A stretch of DNA of 64,000 nt from CAVRCT01 sp963719645 (GCA_963719645.1 CAVRCT010000005.1:124001-188000), one strand, 5' to 3'. Positions 7,761-16,775 are shown, counted from the first letter of the stretch. Numbers and translations: made by a program. The notes: a model not told the origin generated them from the letters alone.

Positions 7761-10001
7761 ATGATGAACAACTTAGCAACTGAACAAGTACCTTTAAAAG
7801 AATTTACGGAAAAAGCGTATTTGGATTATTCCATGTACGTGATTTTAGACCGTGCATTACCGCATGTCAGCGATGGTTTAAAACCCGTGCAGCGCCGCAT
7901 CATTTACGCCATGTCCGAACTCGGTTTAAAATCCACGGCGAAATTTAAAAAATCTGCGCGCACCGTCGGCGATGTCCTCGGCAAATTTCATCCGCATGGT
8001 GACATGGCGTGTTATGAAGCGATGGTGTTAATGGCACAACCTTTTTCATACCGTTATCCCCTCGTAGAAGGTCAAGGCAACTGGGGATCACCCGATGACC
8101 CGAAATCATTTGCTGCGATGCGTTACACCGAATCACGCTTATCCGCTTATGCGGATGTGTTATTAGCTGAGCTCGGTCAAGGCACCGTTGAATGGGTGCC
8201 TAACTTTGATGGCACGTTGGATGAACCGGGATTATTGCCAGCACGTTTACCCAATGTGTTATTGAATGGCACAACCGGTATTGCTGTCGGCATGGCAACT
8301 GACATTCCGCCACATAATTTGCGCGAATTGGTGCAAGGGTTAATTCTTATCTTAGATCATCCGCAAACCACCTTAGAAGAAATATGCGACATCATTCCCT
8401 CACCGGATTATCCAACCGAAGCTGAAATTATTACACCGCGACAAGAATTACTTGAGATGTATCGCACAGGGAATGGCTCTTTGAGAATGCGCGCAGTTTA
8501 CATGGTTGAGAACGAAGAAATAATTATTACAGCATTACCGCATCAAGTCTCAGGCGCAAAAATATTGGAACAAATTGCTGAACAAATGCAAAATAAAAAA
8601 TTACCGTTTGTTTCCGACTTGCGCGATGAATCCGATCATGAAAATCCAACGCGCTTAGTTATTATTCCTCGCTCTAATCGCGTGGATATTGAAATGCTAA
8701 TGGCACATCTCTTTGCCACCACCGATCTGGAACGCAGTTACCGCATCAATTTAAACATGATTGGTTTAAATGGTCGGCCTGAAGTGAAAAATTTGTTAGT
8801 GATTTTAAAAGAATGGTTAGAGTATCGACTCGCCACCGTCAAGCGCCGTTTGCAATTTCGCTTAGATCAAGTGACCCATCGTTTGCATATTTTAGCCGGA
8901 TTGTTAATTGCTTATTTGAATTTAGACGAGATCATTGAAATTATCCGTAAAGAAGATGAGCCTAAAGCCAAATTGATCAAACGTTTTAAATTAAGTGATA
9001 TACAAGCAGAAGCGATCTTAGAAATTAAACTGCGTCACCTGGCTCGCTTAGAAGAAATGCAAATCAAAAAAGAACAAAAAGAATTAGCCGCTGAGCAAGA
9101 AGAAATCGAGCAAATCTTAAGTTCCCCTGCGAAATTGAAAAAATTAATTCGCAAAGAATTATTGGCGGATGCCGAAAAATTTGGTGATCCACGCAAATCG
9201 CCGCTGGTGATACGCAAAGAAGCGCAAGCGATTCGTGAAACAGAAATGTTACCGACTGAGCCGATGACCGTTGTGTTATCCAGCATGGGTTGGGTGCGCG
9301 CAGGTAAAGGGCATGAAGTCGATCCACAAAGTTTGAGTTACAAAGCAGGTGATGGCTTTTTATCGTCGGCATTAGGGCGCAGCAATCAACCGGCCGTCTT
9401 TTTAGATTCGACTGGCCGCTCTTATTCTTTACCCGCTCACACGCTTCCTTCTGCACGCGGTCAAGGTGAACCCCTAACAGGGCGCTTGAATCCGCCGCCC
9501 AATGCGCAATTTGTTGCGGCATTATTTGGTGAAAGCGATCAATATTTTGTGGTGGCATCGGACGCAGGTTATGGTTTTATTGTGAAGCTAGAAGAAATGT
9601 ATGCCAAAAATAAAAATGGCAAAACCTTGTTGAGTTTACCGAAAGGTTCCAAGCCATTGCATCCTCGCTTAATTACGCAGCGTGAAACGGATATGGTTGC
9701 AACGGTAACGAATACAGGTCATATGTTAATTTTCCCGCTTAAAGAGTTGCCTGAATTAGCAAAAGGGAAAGGCAATAAAATGTTGAGCATCCCGGGTAGT
9801 CGCGTGATAACACGTGAAGAATTTGTTGCTGCGATGACGGTCTTCGCACCTAACCAACTGTTAGTCATTCAATCGGGCAGTAAACAATTGAAATTAAAAC
9901 CGGGTGATTGGCAGCATTACACAGGTGAGCGCGGACGACGTGGGCATAAGTTGCCGCGAGGATTTCAGAAAGTGGATGCGATGTTTTCTGTGGTTGGATG
10001 A
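7761..10001 (+). CDS. parC: DNA topoisomerase IV subunit A
   Basis: DNA-breaking subunit of topoisomerase IV. 746 residues. The winged-helix region holds KKSARTVGDVLGKFHPHGD and the catalytic tyrosine is Y122 in AAMRYTESRL. The tower and coiled-coil regions follow (to about 490), then a C-terminal beta-pinwheel domain. In the quinolone-resistance segment the residue equivalent to E. coli Ser80 is Met (HPHGDMACYEA, M82), whereas the equivalent of Glu84 is kept. Two adjacent ATG codons (7761, 7764) are possible starts; GAGG precedes them by a few bases. It is followed by tandem hairpin repeats. Confidence 0.97.
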   Translation: MMNNLATEQVPLKEFTEKAYLDYSMYVILDRALPHVSDGLKPVQRRIIYAMSELGLKSTAKFKKSARTVGDVLGKFHPHGDMACYEAMVLMAQPFSYRYPLVEGQGNWGSPDDPKSFAAMRYTESRLSAYADVLLAELGQGTVEWVPNFDGTLDEPGLLPARLPNVLLNGTTGIAVGMATDIPPHNLRELVQGLILILDHPQTTLEEICDIIPSPDYPTEAEIITPRQELLEMYRTGNGSLRMRAVYMVENEEIIITALPHQVSGAKILEQIAEQMQNKKLPFVSDLRDESDHENPTRLVIIPRSNRVDIEMLMAHLFATTDLERSYRINLNMIGLNGRPEVKNLLVILKEWLEYRLATVKRRLQFRLDQVTHRLHILAGLLIAYLNLDEIIEIIRKEDEPKAKLIKRFKLSDIQAEAILEIKLRHLARLEEMQIKKEQKELAAEQEEIEQILSSPAKLKKLIRKELLADAEKFGDPRKSPLVIRKEAQAIRETEMLPTEPMTVVLSSMGWVRAGKGHEVDPQSLSYKAGDGFLSSALGRSNQPAVFLDSTGRSYSLPAHTLPSARGQGEPLTGRLNPPPNAQFVAALFGESDQYFVVASDAGYGFIVKLEEMYAKNKNGKTLLSLPKGSKPLHPRLITQRETDMVATVTNTGHMLIFPLKELPELAKGKGNKMLSIPGSRVITREEFVAAMTVFAPNQLLVIQSGSKQLKLKPGDWQHYTGERGRRGHKLPRGFQKVDAMFSVVG

Positions 10002-10007
10002 TGCTGA

Positions 10008-10491
10008 CCAAAACATCCTCGTTTTCAAAGAACGTTAATGAGCGGCTCTCAAACAGAGCCACGACCGTCAGGGAGTGTCACGCATCTTAAATTGAGATAG
10101 GCGAAAACAGAATAGCCGGTGATCGCTCCCTGACGGTCGCGGCTCAGATCTTGCCTTAATGCACTCGTTTAAGTGTTCACCAAAACATTTTTGTTTTCAA
10201 AGAACGTTAATGAGCAACTCTCAAACAGAGCCACGACCGTCAGGGAGTGTCACGCATTCTGAAATTGAGATAGGCGAAAATAGAATAGCCGGTGATCGCT
10301 CCCTGACGGTCGCGGCTCTGACCTTGCCTCAATGCACTCGCTTAAGTGTTCACCAAAACATCCTCGTTTTCAAAGAACGTTAATGAGCGGCTCTCAAACA
10401 GAGCCACGACCGTCAGGGAGTGTCACGCATTCTGAAATTGAGATAGGCGAAAATAGAATAGCCGGTGATCGCTCCCTGACGGTCGCGGCTC
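10008..10491. repeat. Family C hairpin repeats, set 1 (three tandem units of about 172 bp)
   Basis: Units start near 10008, 10180 and 10353 with CCAAAACAT and contain hairpins at 10056-10145, 10228-10318 and 10401-10491. Each hairpin has arms GAGCCACGACCGTCAGGGAG and CTCCCTGACGGTCGCGGCTC (one A-G difference, compatible with G-U pairing in RNA) around about 50 bp. The last unit ends six bases before the stop codon of the next gene on the minus strand. No gene is present in 10002-10496. Confidence 0.9.
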
Positions 10492-10496
10492 AGATC

Positions 10497-11984
10497 TTAC
10501 CTCGATCTTCCACGACTCATAATTGCAATGGATGGATCATATTCACTTCCTTCTGCCAATGATCCAAGAATATTCTTTCGTATATCAGATAGTTCTAGCA
10601 TAACAATCAGACCCGCATCATTTGCCTGTTGAATTCCCACTTTGGCTGCAGAAGGAGAAGACGCAGAGGATCCGCCTGCTGTCATGCGGCTAAGAAAAGA
10701 GGATCCGGCAGGTGTTGACGTAGGCGATGGTTTATAATTAGCAGCCAACTGCATCACTGTAACATCCATTAAAAATAATATTTCTAAAAGTGCTTCTTTA
10801 TAACTGCACGTACTAGCCTTTGCTTTACTCATTAAACTGTCGCATTGCTTCTGAATATCCGTCAAAGCAAACTGAAAAATATTAGTTCTTTCTAGTGCTT
10901 TACTGACTTTGCTCAATTCTATTTGGATATTTAACAAATAATTTTGCGAGAGTTTTTCGTCCGGCACACCAAAGCCTGGCAATGGATTGGAATCAGCAAA
11001 CTTGACAGGCACCACCACATTTCTCAAAAGATCATTCATGGAACATAGCTCGTTCAGCAACAATCGAAGAAAAATAGTTGTTTTCGATAATTCACGAGGC
11101 TCTAATATATTTAATTTATTTGCTAAATCTTGGACTAATCTATTGAGCTGTAATTGCTTTCTAACTTTTTTCTCAGTCAACACCCGAATATGTTGCGTCT
11201 GATCCTCGATTCTCTGTTTAAGATTCTCTGCATTTAATCGAGATGCTAATGGAATAGTTTTATGTTTTGCATATTGTTCTCTCACTTTCGCTTCTTTTTC
11301 TGCTTCAGTGATTTTATCTTCTTTCATGTCGGTGACTCTGATATCGCTATCAACATCAACCTCCCGCATCTTACTGGTAAGCTCTCTCAGCTTACTGGAT
11401 GCATCTTCATAGGCAAACGTAATTGATATCAATTCTTGCTGCACATCTTTAACATGTTGTTGTAACAATTTTATCGGTTTTTCTTTTGCAAGTGCTTGCA
11501 ATGACTCATCCTCAGAAACTTCTATTTTCTTTTCGACTTTTCTTTCAGTTGTGGTTGGCGTTGGCGAGGGTGTTTTACTTCTGCTAAATTTAGCCGCCAA
11601 CGCAGCAAACTTGGATGGTTTTTTTGTATGGGTTAAATCGACTGAGGCAGAGGGCTGATGCGATACTTTTGATGGTTTATTTTTTTCGTCTTGCGCTGTC
11701 TCGATTGTAGAATAAAGAATGTCAGTCAATGCTGTTTTTAATAATAAAATCGTATTCTCATTATTAAAATTCGGAAATGTTTTTGTAATTAACTCAGGCG
11801 TGTAATTATCTAAAATTGAAGCTGTTTTTTTATATTTCTCATCGGGTAATAATTTTTTTATTGTGTCCAAATGTTGGAAAAGTTGCGCGACTTGTTCGTT
11901 TGTTATCGATTGCTTGGATTCTTTGTTTTCTTGGTTAACATCATCATTTTTTGCATCACTTCTACTTCTAGAGGAGGAGGCCAT
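10497..11984 (-). CDS. Orphan coiled-coil protein, function unknown
   Basis: 495 residues; I do not recognise a family. The N-terminus is polar and Ser/Lys rich, with a P/T-rich linker around residues 130-145 (KTPSPTPTTTERK). Helical and coiled-coil segments run from about 155 to 300 (IKLLQQHVKDVQQELISITF, LKQRIEDQTQHIRVLTEKK). A helical domain spans 305-420, and the tail has a Ser/Gly-rich stretch (about 435-455) and a basic end (SRGRSR). No signal peptide or clear transmembrane helix. Ribosome site TTGGAGA lies nine bases before the ATG. Its stop sits next to a family C hairpin, which may act in transcript termination. The architecture resembles secreted effectors of intracellular bacteria, but that is inference only. 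Confidence 0.7.
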   Translation of the reverse strand: MASSSRSRSDAKNDDVNQENKESKQSITNEQVAQLFQHLDTIKKLLPDEKYKKTASILDNYTPELITKTFPNFNNENTILLLKTALTDILYSTIETAQDEKNKPSKVSHQPSASVDLTHTKKPSKFAALAAKFSRSKTPSPTPTTTERKVEKKIEVSEDESLQALAKEKPIKLLQQHVKDVQQELISITFAYEDASSKLRELTSKMREVDVDSDIRVTDMKEDKITEAEKEAKVREQYAKHKTIPLASRLNAENLKQRIEDQTQHIRVLTEKKVRKQLQLNRLVQDLANKLNILEPRELSKTTIFLRLLLNELCSMNDLLRNVVVPVKFADSNPLPGFGVPDEKLSQNYLLNIQIELSKVSKALERTNIFQFALTDIQKQCDSLMSKAKASTCSYKEALLEILFLMDVTVMQLAANYKPSPTSTPAGSSFLSRMTAGGSSASSPSAAKVGIQQANDAGLIVMLELSDIRKNILGSLAEGSEYDPSIAIMSRGRSR

Positions 11985-12009
11985 AATAAAGAATCTCCAA
12001 TGCTAATTA

Positions 12010-12037
12010 TATAATACTAATTATAGCATCTGGTCAA
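12010..12037 (-). promoter_or_regulatory. Possible sigma70 promoter for the 495-residue orphan gene
   Basis: Reading the minus strand, TTGACC (12037-12032) is followed by an AT-rich stretch containing TATTAT/TATAAT-like hexamers at 12010-12020, about 15-20 bases downstream. The spacing is not uniquely defined, so the -10 is uncertain. It lies about 30-50 bases before the start codon at 11984. Confidence 0.4.
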
Positions 12038-12243
12038 AAAATGGCGTTCAAACAGGGGTTGGGTACTGACTTTAATAAATCATTTTGTGTTGATTCGGTT
12101 AAATATTAAACTAATAGTCATTGTATGACATATCCCTCATGATGAAATCTCGTAAATTAAAAAAAGCCTAAAAATCCAATAACTTATACTTATCGGCTCA
12201 TACCGCACAAAGCCAAAACGTTGGATGCCAGTCTGCTTTACAG

Positions 12244-12395
12244 AGGCGTTGTTGCGTAATTCACGCACCGTCATTGCGAGGAGCGTTTTTTGCGACGAAG
12301 CAATCCAGTTTTAGACTTAAGAATCAAAAACTGGATTGCTTCGTCGCAAAAAACGCTCCTCGCAATGACGGAAGTGGGAATTATGCAACAACGTC
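12244..12395. mobile_element. Element B, copy 2, with clear 8-bp target duplication
   Basis: Palindromic element with the same arms as copy 1. It is flanked by perfect direct repeats CTTTACAG at 12236-12243 and 12396-12403, the cleanest evidence that this family transposes. It lies outside any family A copy. In the gene-free stretch 11985-12637 I see, besides this element and the promoter, no further structure except the ribosome-site region of the next gene. Confidence 0.85.
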
Positions 12396-12637
12396 CTTTA
12401 CAGCGGATGCCGAAAAATGCATTTGTATTTAAGGATTCCTTAATAAATAGTCAATAGAATGGCCATCATTTGAACGCTTCTTAACCTAAAGTTACAAAAA
12501 GGCATTCTTCGTATTTTCCGTTAACTTATTGAATCACTCGTATTTTATCTAGACTTAATTAATGAGGAGAAAGATCGCAAGCGCTCAATTTAATTTACTT
12601 TTACACCCAATTTAAACCGCATGGAGGCCATCAATTA

Positions 12638-13918
12638 TTGTTGGCGCATTTGGCTGATGGAAGAGTGGATCCTATCGCAAATCTTTTGGCGGAAGATATT
12701 GGCTCTTTTAAAATGAATTCTAAGCTGGTTGCCGATGTTACCCTCAGAGGAGGAGATGCATGTAATGACAGTACTAACTTCAACTGTTGCCCTACTAATT
12801 GGATTACATGCTGGGTCTGTTGCTGCCTAACTAATTCAGCAGGTTGTTATCGCAGTTGCGCTGATAAAACCCCAATGAATCGTTTTGTTAACGATATACA
12901 ACTGACCTCTACACTCGCAGCAGCATTAACTGGAAACCAAAATGTTCTTTGTGGCATCCTTGAGAATGTTCCTTATCAAATAAACCCTGCCATGAAAGCA
13001 CTTAACTATTTATCGGGTCATAGCAAGATTCCATTTTATTGCAATGAGCTTGGACATGCTTCAAATAAACCTTTTACTCAAACTGAAATCGCTTTAGCAA
13101 AAAAACAATTAGCAGATGCCGCATTAACCACAACAGGAATGTCTAGCTCAGCGCTTAAAAAGCAAGTTCGGAGCAACTTGAAAAGAGAAATAGAGTCTAA
13201 AACAACGATTGAACAGTGTTTAGCTTTATATACTGAGTTGCCAGTAAGAAAACAATATGAAAAGCTTTTTAACGGAAATCCAGCGTTGGCTTCTAATGGC
13301 TTATTTGGTTCAGGGTCAAGATACCCCTCTCTTAAAATATCTGCCATCGAAATGCTGCAAGAGAGAGCGATCCATATACTACAAGAAACTAAACGTGAAC
13401 CTAATGATGATTTTGCCTTGGCAACACAACTCTTTCAGCATCCGCTTTTTTCTACTCTTCATCACCAGAATGGTGTGGCAGTTAAATGGAGAGATGCTCT
13501 ATCGATGAGAGCAGGTGAGGCGGAAGTATATAACTCGGATCATAAGAAGAAAGTTCTCGCCGCCATAACAGCAGAAATTTCACGGCAAAAAACTATTCCC
13601 GATTGTTTAAATTTATTTACTGACTTACTAACTAGAAAACAATATGAAAAACTTTTTAGCGCGACAAGCACGTCGCTTTTTGACGGTTTTTTTGCCTCAG
13701 CGACAAATTATTCCAGTCTTAAAATATCCATCATCGGGATGTTGCAAGAAAAAGCGCTCAGCATCTTACGGGAAGCAGATACACTAGATCCTCGCTCTTA
13801 TCTTCGCTTGTGCATGGATGTATCTCAGCATGCTCTTTTTTCTGATGAACATCAGCAAAATGGTGTGGAAGCTAAATTTAAGAATGCATTATTGCTGAGA
13901 ATTGCTGAGAATTGCTGA
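12638..13918 (+). CDS. Orphan protein with two ~120-residue repeats and a Cys-rich segment
   Basis: 426 residues; no family recognised. A Cys-rich, hydrophobic segment (about 42-75, CCPTNWITCWVCCCLTNSAG) is followed by two homologous helical units at about 174-295 and 303-426. Both contain the pattern RKQYEKLF, then SLKISxIxMLQExAxxIL and a final HxxQNGVxxKxxxAL. The TTG start is chosen because GGAGG lies ten bases upstream (12623-12627) and two stops close the frame just before; the frame looks coding up to about 12560, so the true 5' end may have been lost. The 3' end runs into three copies of a 10-bp repeat: with two copies the protein would instead end IAEIKKAGVSPATITP. Possible effector-like protein; function unknown. 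Confidence 0.6.
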   Translation: MLAHLADGRVDPIANLLAEDIGSFKMNSKLVADVTLRGGDACNDSTNFNCCPTNWITCWVCCCLTNSAGCYRSCADKTPMNRFVNDIQLTSTLAAALTGNQNVLCGILENVPYQINPAMKALNYLSGHSKIPFYCNELGHASNKPFTQTEIALAKKQLADAALTTTGMSSSALKKQVRSNLKREIESKTTIEQCLALYTELPVRKQYEKLFNGNPALASNGLFGSGSRYPSLKISAIEMLQERAIHILQETKREPNDDFALATQLFQHPLFSTLHHQNGVAVKWRDALSMRAGEAEVYNSDHKKKVLAAITAEISRQKTIPDCLNLFTDLLTRKQYEKLFSATSTSLFDGFFASATNYSSLKISIIGMLQEKALSILREADTLDPRSYLRLCMDVSQHALFSDEHQQNGVEAKFKNALLLRIAENC

Positions 13919-13920
13919 GA
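13891..13920 (+). repeat. 10-bp tandem repeat (ATTGCTGAGA x3) at an ORF junction
   Basis: Three perfect copies end the reading frame of the upstream gene and begin the open frame of the downstream one. Because the unit is not a multiple of three, copy number decides the outcome: three or more copies give the stop TGA at 13916-13918; two copies extend the upstream protein by about 14 codons to a TAA near 13970; one copy would join the two frames into a single long protein. This follows directly from the sequence. Confidence 0.85.
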
Positions 13921-13977
13921 TCAAAAAAGCGGGCGTGTCACCGGCTACTATTACACCCTAAACGTTGCAGGCTTGTT

Positions 13978-15222
13978 ATGAATTTGAGAAATGAAAAATT
14001 AATCCCTTCCGGTAGCGACTCGACTGATTCGATAGAGATTGAAGCAATTCCTTTAGCTGCTTGCATCCCGCCAGAGGTGAGGATTGATATCGCTCCCATT
14101 GAGAGTGATGAAATAACGTTAGAGCATGCAGTAGTCAGCTCGACAAGCCAAGCGTTTGCTCTTTTACACGGGAATATCGATTCTTCTGATCATTCGGAAA
14201 CTAAAACAATATCGCGAGAAAAATTTGATGAGATTATGGATTTAACAGGCGTGAAATCAACGGATGTTGATACGATAACACCGGCGGATATTGAAGAAGC
14301 CATTAGAATTGCAAATGAAATAAAAACTGATCGTCATTTTTGGAATTTTTTCCGGACTTGCTGTACTTTTAATTCCCGCTGGGACGTTTGCTATGCCGTT
14401 AGCTTTATTTCGATGCTAGCATCGATTGCTTTTTTTTATATAGCACTCATCAATATTATGCCTAATAGAGATGAAGAAATACTGGAATGCCCAGGAATAA
14501 ATGATATAAATGAAAGATTCTGTAAATCCCTAAATCAGCCTGGTCCGGCTTTATGGCTTAATCAGACTGCATGTTCTCTTACTACGTATGAAAACTATTG
14601 CAAGACCCAAGGACAATTGGGGATATTATATCTGGTGGGTGGTGGGTTCGGAGCAGGCGCTCTATGTTACCTTCGCCGAATTGCTGAGCTTATCCGCGAT
14701 ATCTGCAAAAACTGCTCTATCAGTTCTGATAATACAAAAGCAGTACGACAAATGCGCGAAGTAGCTGTTCAGATAAATCGTCCAATCGCTCGACGCTGGA
14801 CATTTTTCACGAATGCACAAAGAGTTGCGGATTGTAAAAATGCGCTGGAAAATAGTGTTGGTCAATACTGGATTGAACAGCAGGAAACAAAGAAAAGAAT
14901 CATTCGTGATTTTTTTCACGAAATTAACGACTTTACAACTTCTTTAATCGATATTGTGATTGATTATTTGGGAACGTATGAAACCATTACATCTGGTTTT
15001 TTTCAACAATTACATTCAACGTTTTTCAAGGATTATGCGTATCCTCTTGGTGAGGGCTATCCAGCTTCCCGCCCCTCCGATATTGTACTCGCGTTTTTAA
15101 ATATGCCGCACAGTAAAGAAAATGATCGCAATTATTCAACTGATATTATCCGAGGATTTTTAGAGGCACCTAATCATGATGTTGTCGCTGAAGAACATGG
15201 CAGAAGAAACGTCAGCCTATAG
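13978..15222 (+). CDS. Orphan two-helix membrane protein with a Cys-containing loop
   Basis: 414 residues from the ATG at 13978 (weak site TGCAGG eight bases upstream); an open frame continues upstream to the 10-bp repeats at 13912. No family recognised. An acidic N-terminal part of about 110 residues precedes two transmembrane helices (about 139-164, YAVSFISMLASIAFFYIALI, and about 215-235, LYLVGGGFGAGALCYL). The loop between them carries four cysteines that could form disulfides on the non-cytoplasmic side. The C-terminal 170 residues are helical and hydrophilic. It lies 60 bases after the preceding orphan and likely shares its transcript. Membrane hairpin architecture would suit a secreted or inner-membrane protein; nothing shows which. 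Confidence 0.65.
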   Translation: MNLRNEKLIPSGSDSTDSIEIEAIPLAACIPPEVRIDIAPIESDEITLEHAVVSSTSQAFALLHGNIDSSDHSETKTISREKFDEIMDLTGVKSTDVDTITPADIEEAIRIANEIKTDRHFWNFFRTCCTFNSRWDVCYAVSFISMLASIAFFYIALINIMPNRDEEILECPGINDINERFCKSLNQPGPALWLNQTACSLTTYENYCKTQGQLGILYLVGGGFGAGALCYLRRIAELIRDICKNCSISSDNTKAVRQMREVAVQINRPIARRWTFFTNAQRVADCKNALENSVGQYWIEQQETKKRIIRDFFHEINDFTTSLIDIVIDYLGTYETITSGFFQQLHSTFFKDYAYPLGEGYPASRPSDIVLAFLNMPHSKENDRNYSTDIIRGFLEAPNHDVVAEEHGRRNVSL

Positions 15223-15247
15223 CAATCGCGCCTCGTAATGCGAATCT

Positions 15248-15649
15248 GAGCCACGACCGTCAGGGAGTGTCACGCATTCTAAATTGCGATAGGCGAAAAT
15301 AGAATAGCCGGTGATCGCTCCCTGACGGTCGCGGCTCTGATCTTACCTCAATGCACTCGCTTAAGTGTTCACCAAAACATTTTTGTTTTCAAAGAGCGTT
15401 AATGAGCAGCTCTCAAACAGAGCCACGACCGTCAGGGAGTGTCACGCATCCTGAATTGAGATGGATGAAAATACAATTGCCGGTGATCGCTCCCTGACGG
15501 TCGCGGCTCAGATCAAAACATTTCTCAGCACGTTTTTGCATATAAGCGGTTTTCAATCTGAGCCACGACCGTCAGGGAGTGTCGCGCATATTGAATTGAG
15601 ATAGGCGAAAATAGCATTGCCGGTGATCGCTCCCTGACGGTCGCGGCTC
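15248..15649. repeat. Family C hairpin repeats, set 2 (three units)
   Basis: Hairpins of 90 bp at 15248-15337, 15420-15509 and 15560-15649 with the same arms as set 1. The first two are 172 bp apart with the set 1 linker; the third is 140 bp away with a different linker. No gene in 15223-15671. The two sets bracket three unrecognised genes between parC and leucine dehydrogenase. Confidence 0.9.
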
Positions 15650-15671
15650 AGAGTGTACTTAAACTCGGATT

Positions 15672-16775
15672 TTAGCGTAATCGCTCTAACGCAATATTTT
15701 CCGCGACTTCATTCGGCGCTAATTTTTCTTTTTCCGCGCGCACAAAAATATCCAGCACGGTGTGATAGATGTCACCGACTTGCTCTCGCGCTTTCTCCAG
15801 GTTGGCATGATCATACGCCGCAGCAACATAAATTAAACCGCCTGCGTTAATCACAAAATCAGGGGCATATAAAATGCCTCGTTCGCCTAACAGCGCACCA
15901 TGGTGTTGATGCGCTAATTGATTATTTGCAGAACCGGCAACAATTGGCGTGTGTAATCGTTTGATGGTATGCAAGTTTAAAACAGCGCCCAGTGCGCACG
16001 GCGCGAAAATATCCGCTTCAACATCATAGATCGCCTCGGGTGAAACCACTTTTGCACCGAATTCATCAACACACCGCTGAACATTTTTTTGATTGATATC
16101 GCACACGGTCATCCGTGCACCACGTTCATGTAAATCTTTCGCTAAATAATATCCCACGTGACCCACACCTTGGATCGTGACATGCATATCTTTGACGTCA
16201 TCTCGGCCATGCTTAAATTTGACCGCTGCTTCAATGCCGCGTAATACACCATACGCTGTTTGCGGAGAAGGATCACCGCCTACCCCTGATGCGGTTGTGC
16301 AACACACATAAGGCGTGTGCTGTTGAATAATGTCCATGTCTTCTTGGCTGGTTCCGCTGTCGACTGCCGTGATATAACGACCGCCGAGCTCATGAACGAA
16401 TTCCGCAAATTTTGTCAAATATGCTTTTCGATCTTTAATCACTCTGGGTTTGATTAACACGGCTTTTGCTCCACCGTGTTTTAAATTACTGATCGCGGCT
16501 TTGAAACTCATCATGTAACCTAACCGCAAGGCATCTTCTAATGCTGCATCTGCTGATGCGTAGTGAATTAAGCGTGCACCGCCGATCGCCGGGCCGCGTT
16601 TTAAATTGTGAATGGCAATGATAGCTTTTAAGCCTGTTTCGTGATCGAATTTGACGTGGACGTCGCCGAAATTTAATAAATCAGCGTAGCGAAATAATCC
16701 GTCGAGTGCAGTGTGACGCAATTTAGATTTGTTGAGGCTGTTTTTTTTCATGGGGTTTTCCTTCAGTGCTTCCAT
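15672..16775 (-). CDS. ldh: Leucine (branched-chain amino acid) dehydrogenase
   Basis: Glu/Leu/Phe/Val dehydrogenase family; oxidative deamination of branched-chain amino acids with NAD in the cytoplasm. 367 residues. The N-terminal catalytic part has GPAIGGARL (about 61-69), MSFKAAISNLKHGGAKAVLI with the conserved lysines, and AVDSGTSQEDM; the NAD-binding Rossmann motif is GVGHVGYYLAKDL. FAPCALGAVLN and VAGSANNQLA are typical of leucine dehydrogenase rather than glutamate dehydrogenase. The start at 16775 has GACAGGAG seven bases upstream; the internal Met9 is an alternative. Substrate preference among Leu, Val and Phe cannot be read from sequence with certainty. Set 2 hairpins lie just downstream. 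Confidence 0.88.
   Translation of the reverse strand: MEALKENPMKKNSLNKSKLRHTALDGLFRYADLLNFGDVHVKFDHETGLKAIIAIHNLKRGPAIGGARLIHYASADAALEDALRLGYMMSFKAAISNLKHGGAKAVLIKPRVIKDRKAYLTKFAEFVHELGGRYITAVDSGTSQEDMDIIQQHTPYVCCTTASGVGGDPSPQTAYGVLRGIEAAVKFKHGRDDVKDMHVTIQGVGHVGYYLAKDLHERGARMTVCDINQKNVQRCVDEFGAKVVSPEAIYDVEADIFAPCALGAVLNLHTIKRLHTPIVAGSANNQLAHQHHGALLGERGILYAPDFVINAGGLIYVAAAYDHANLEKAREQVGDIYHTVLDIFVRAEKEKLAPNEVAENIALERLR

Noticed and set aside
10008..10491. CRISPR-like array
   Set aside because: Only three units, each 172 bp with a 90-bp hairpin and nearly identical linkers, with no variable spacers and no cas genes.
10159..10562. Two overlapping open frames of 74-76 codons
   Set aside because: They repeat the same peptide because they translate consecutive family C units; no start signals, no protein-like features.
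12095..12115. Second PmrA-like site upstream of the 495-residue gene
   Set aside because: The AT-rich motif TTTAATATTTAAC lacks the N5 spacing and lies about 120 bases from the start; probably chance.
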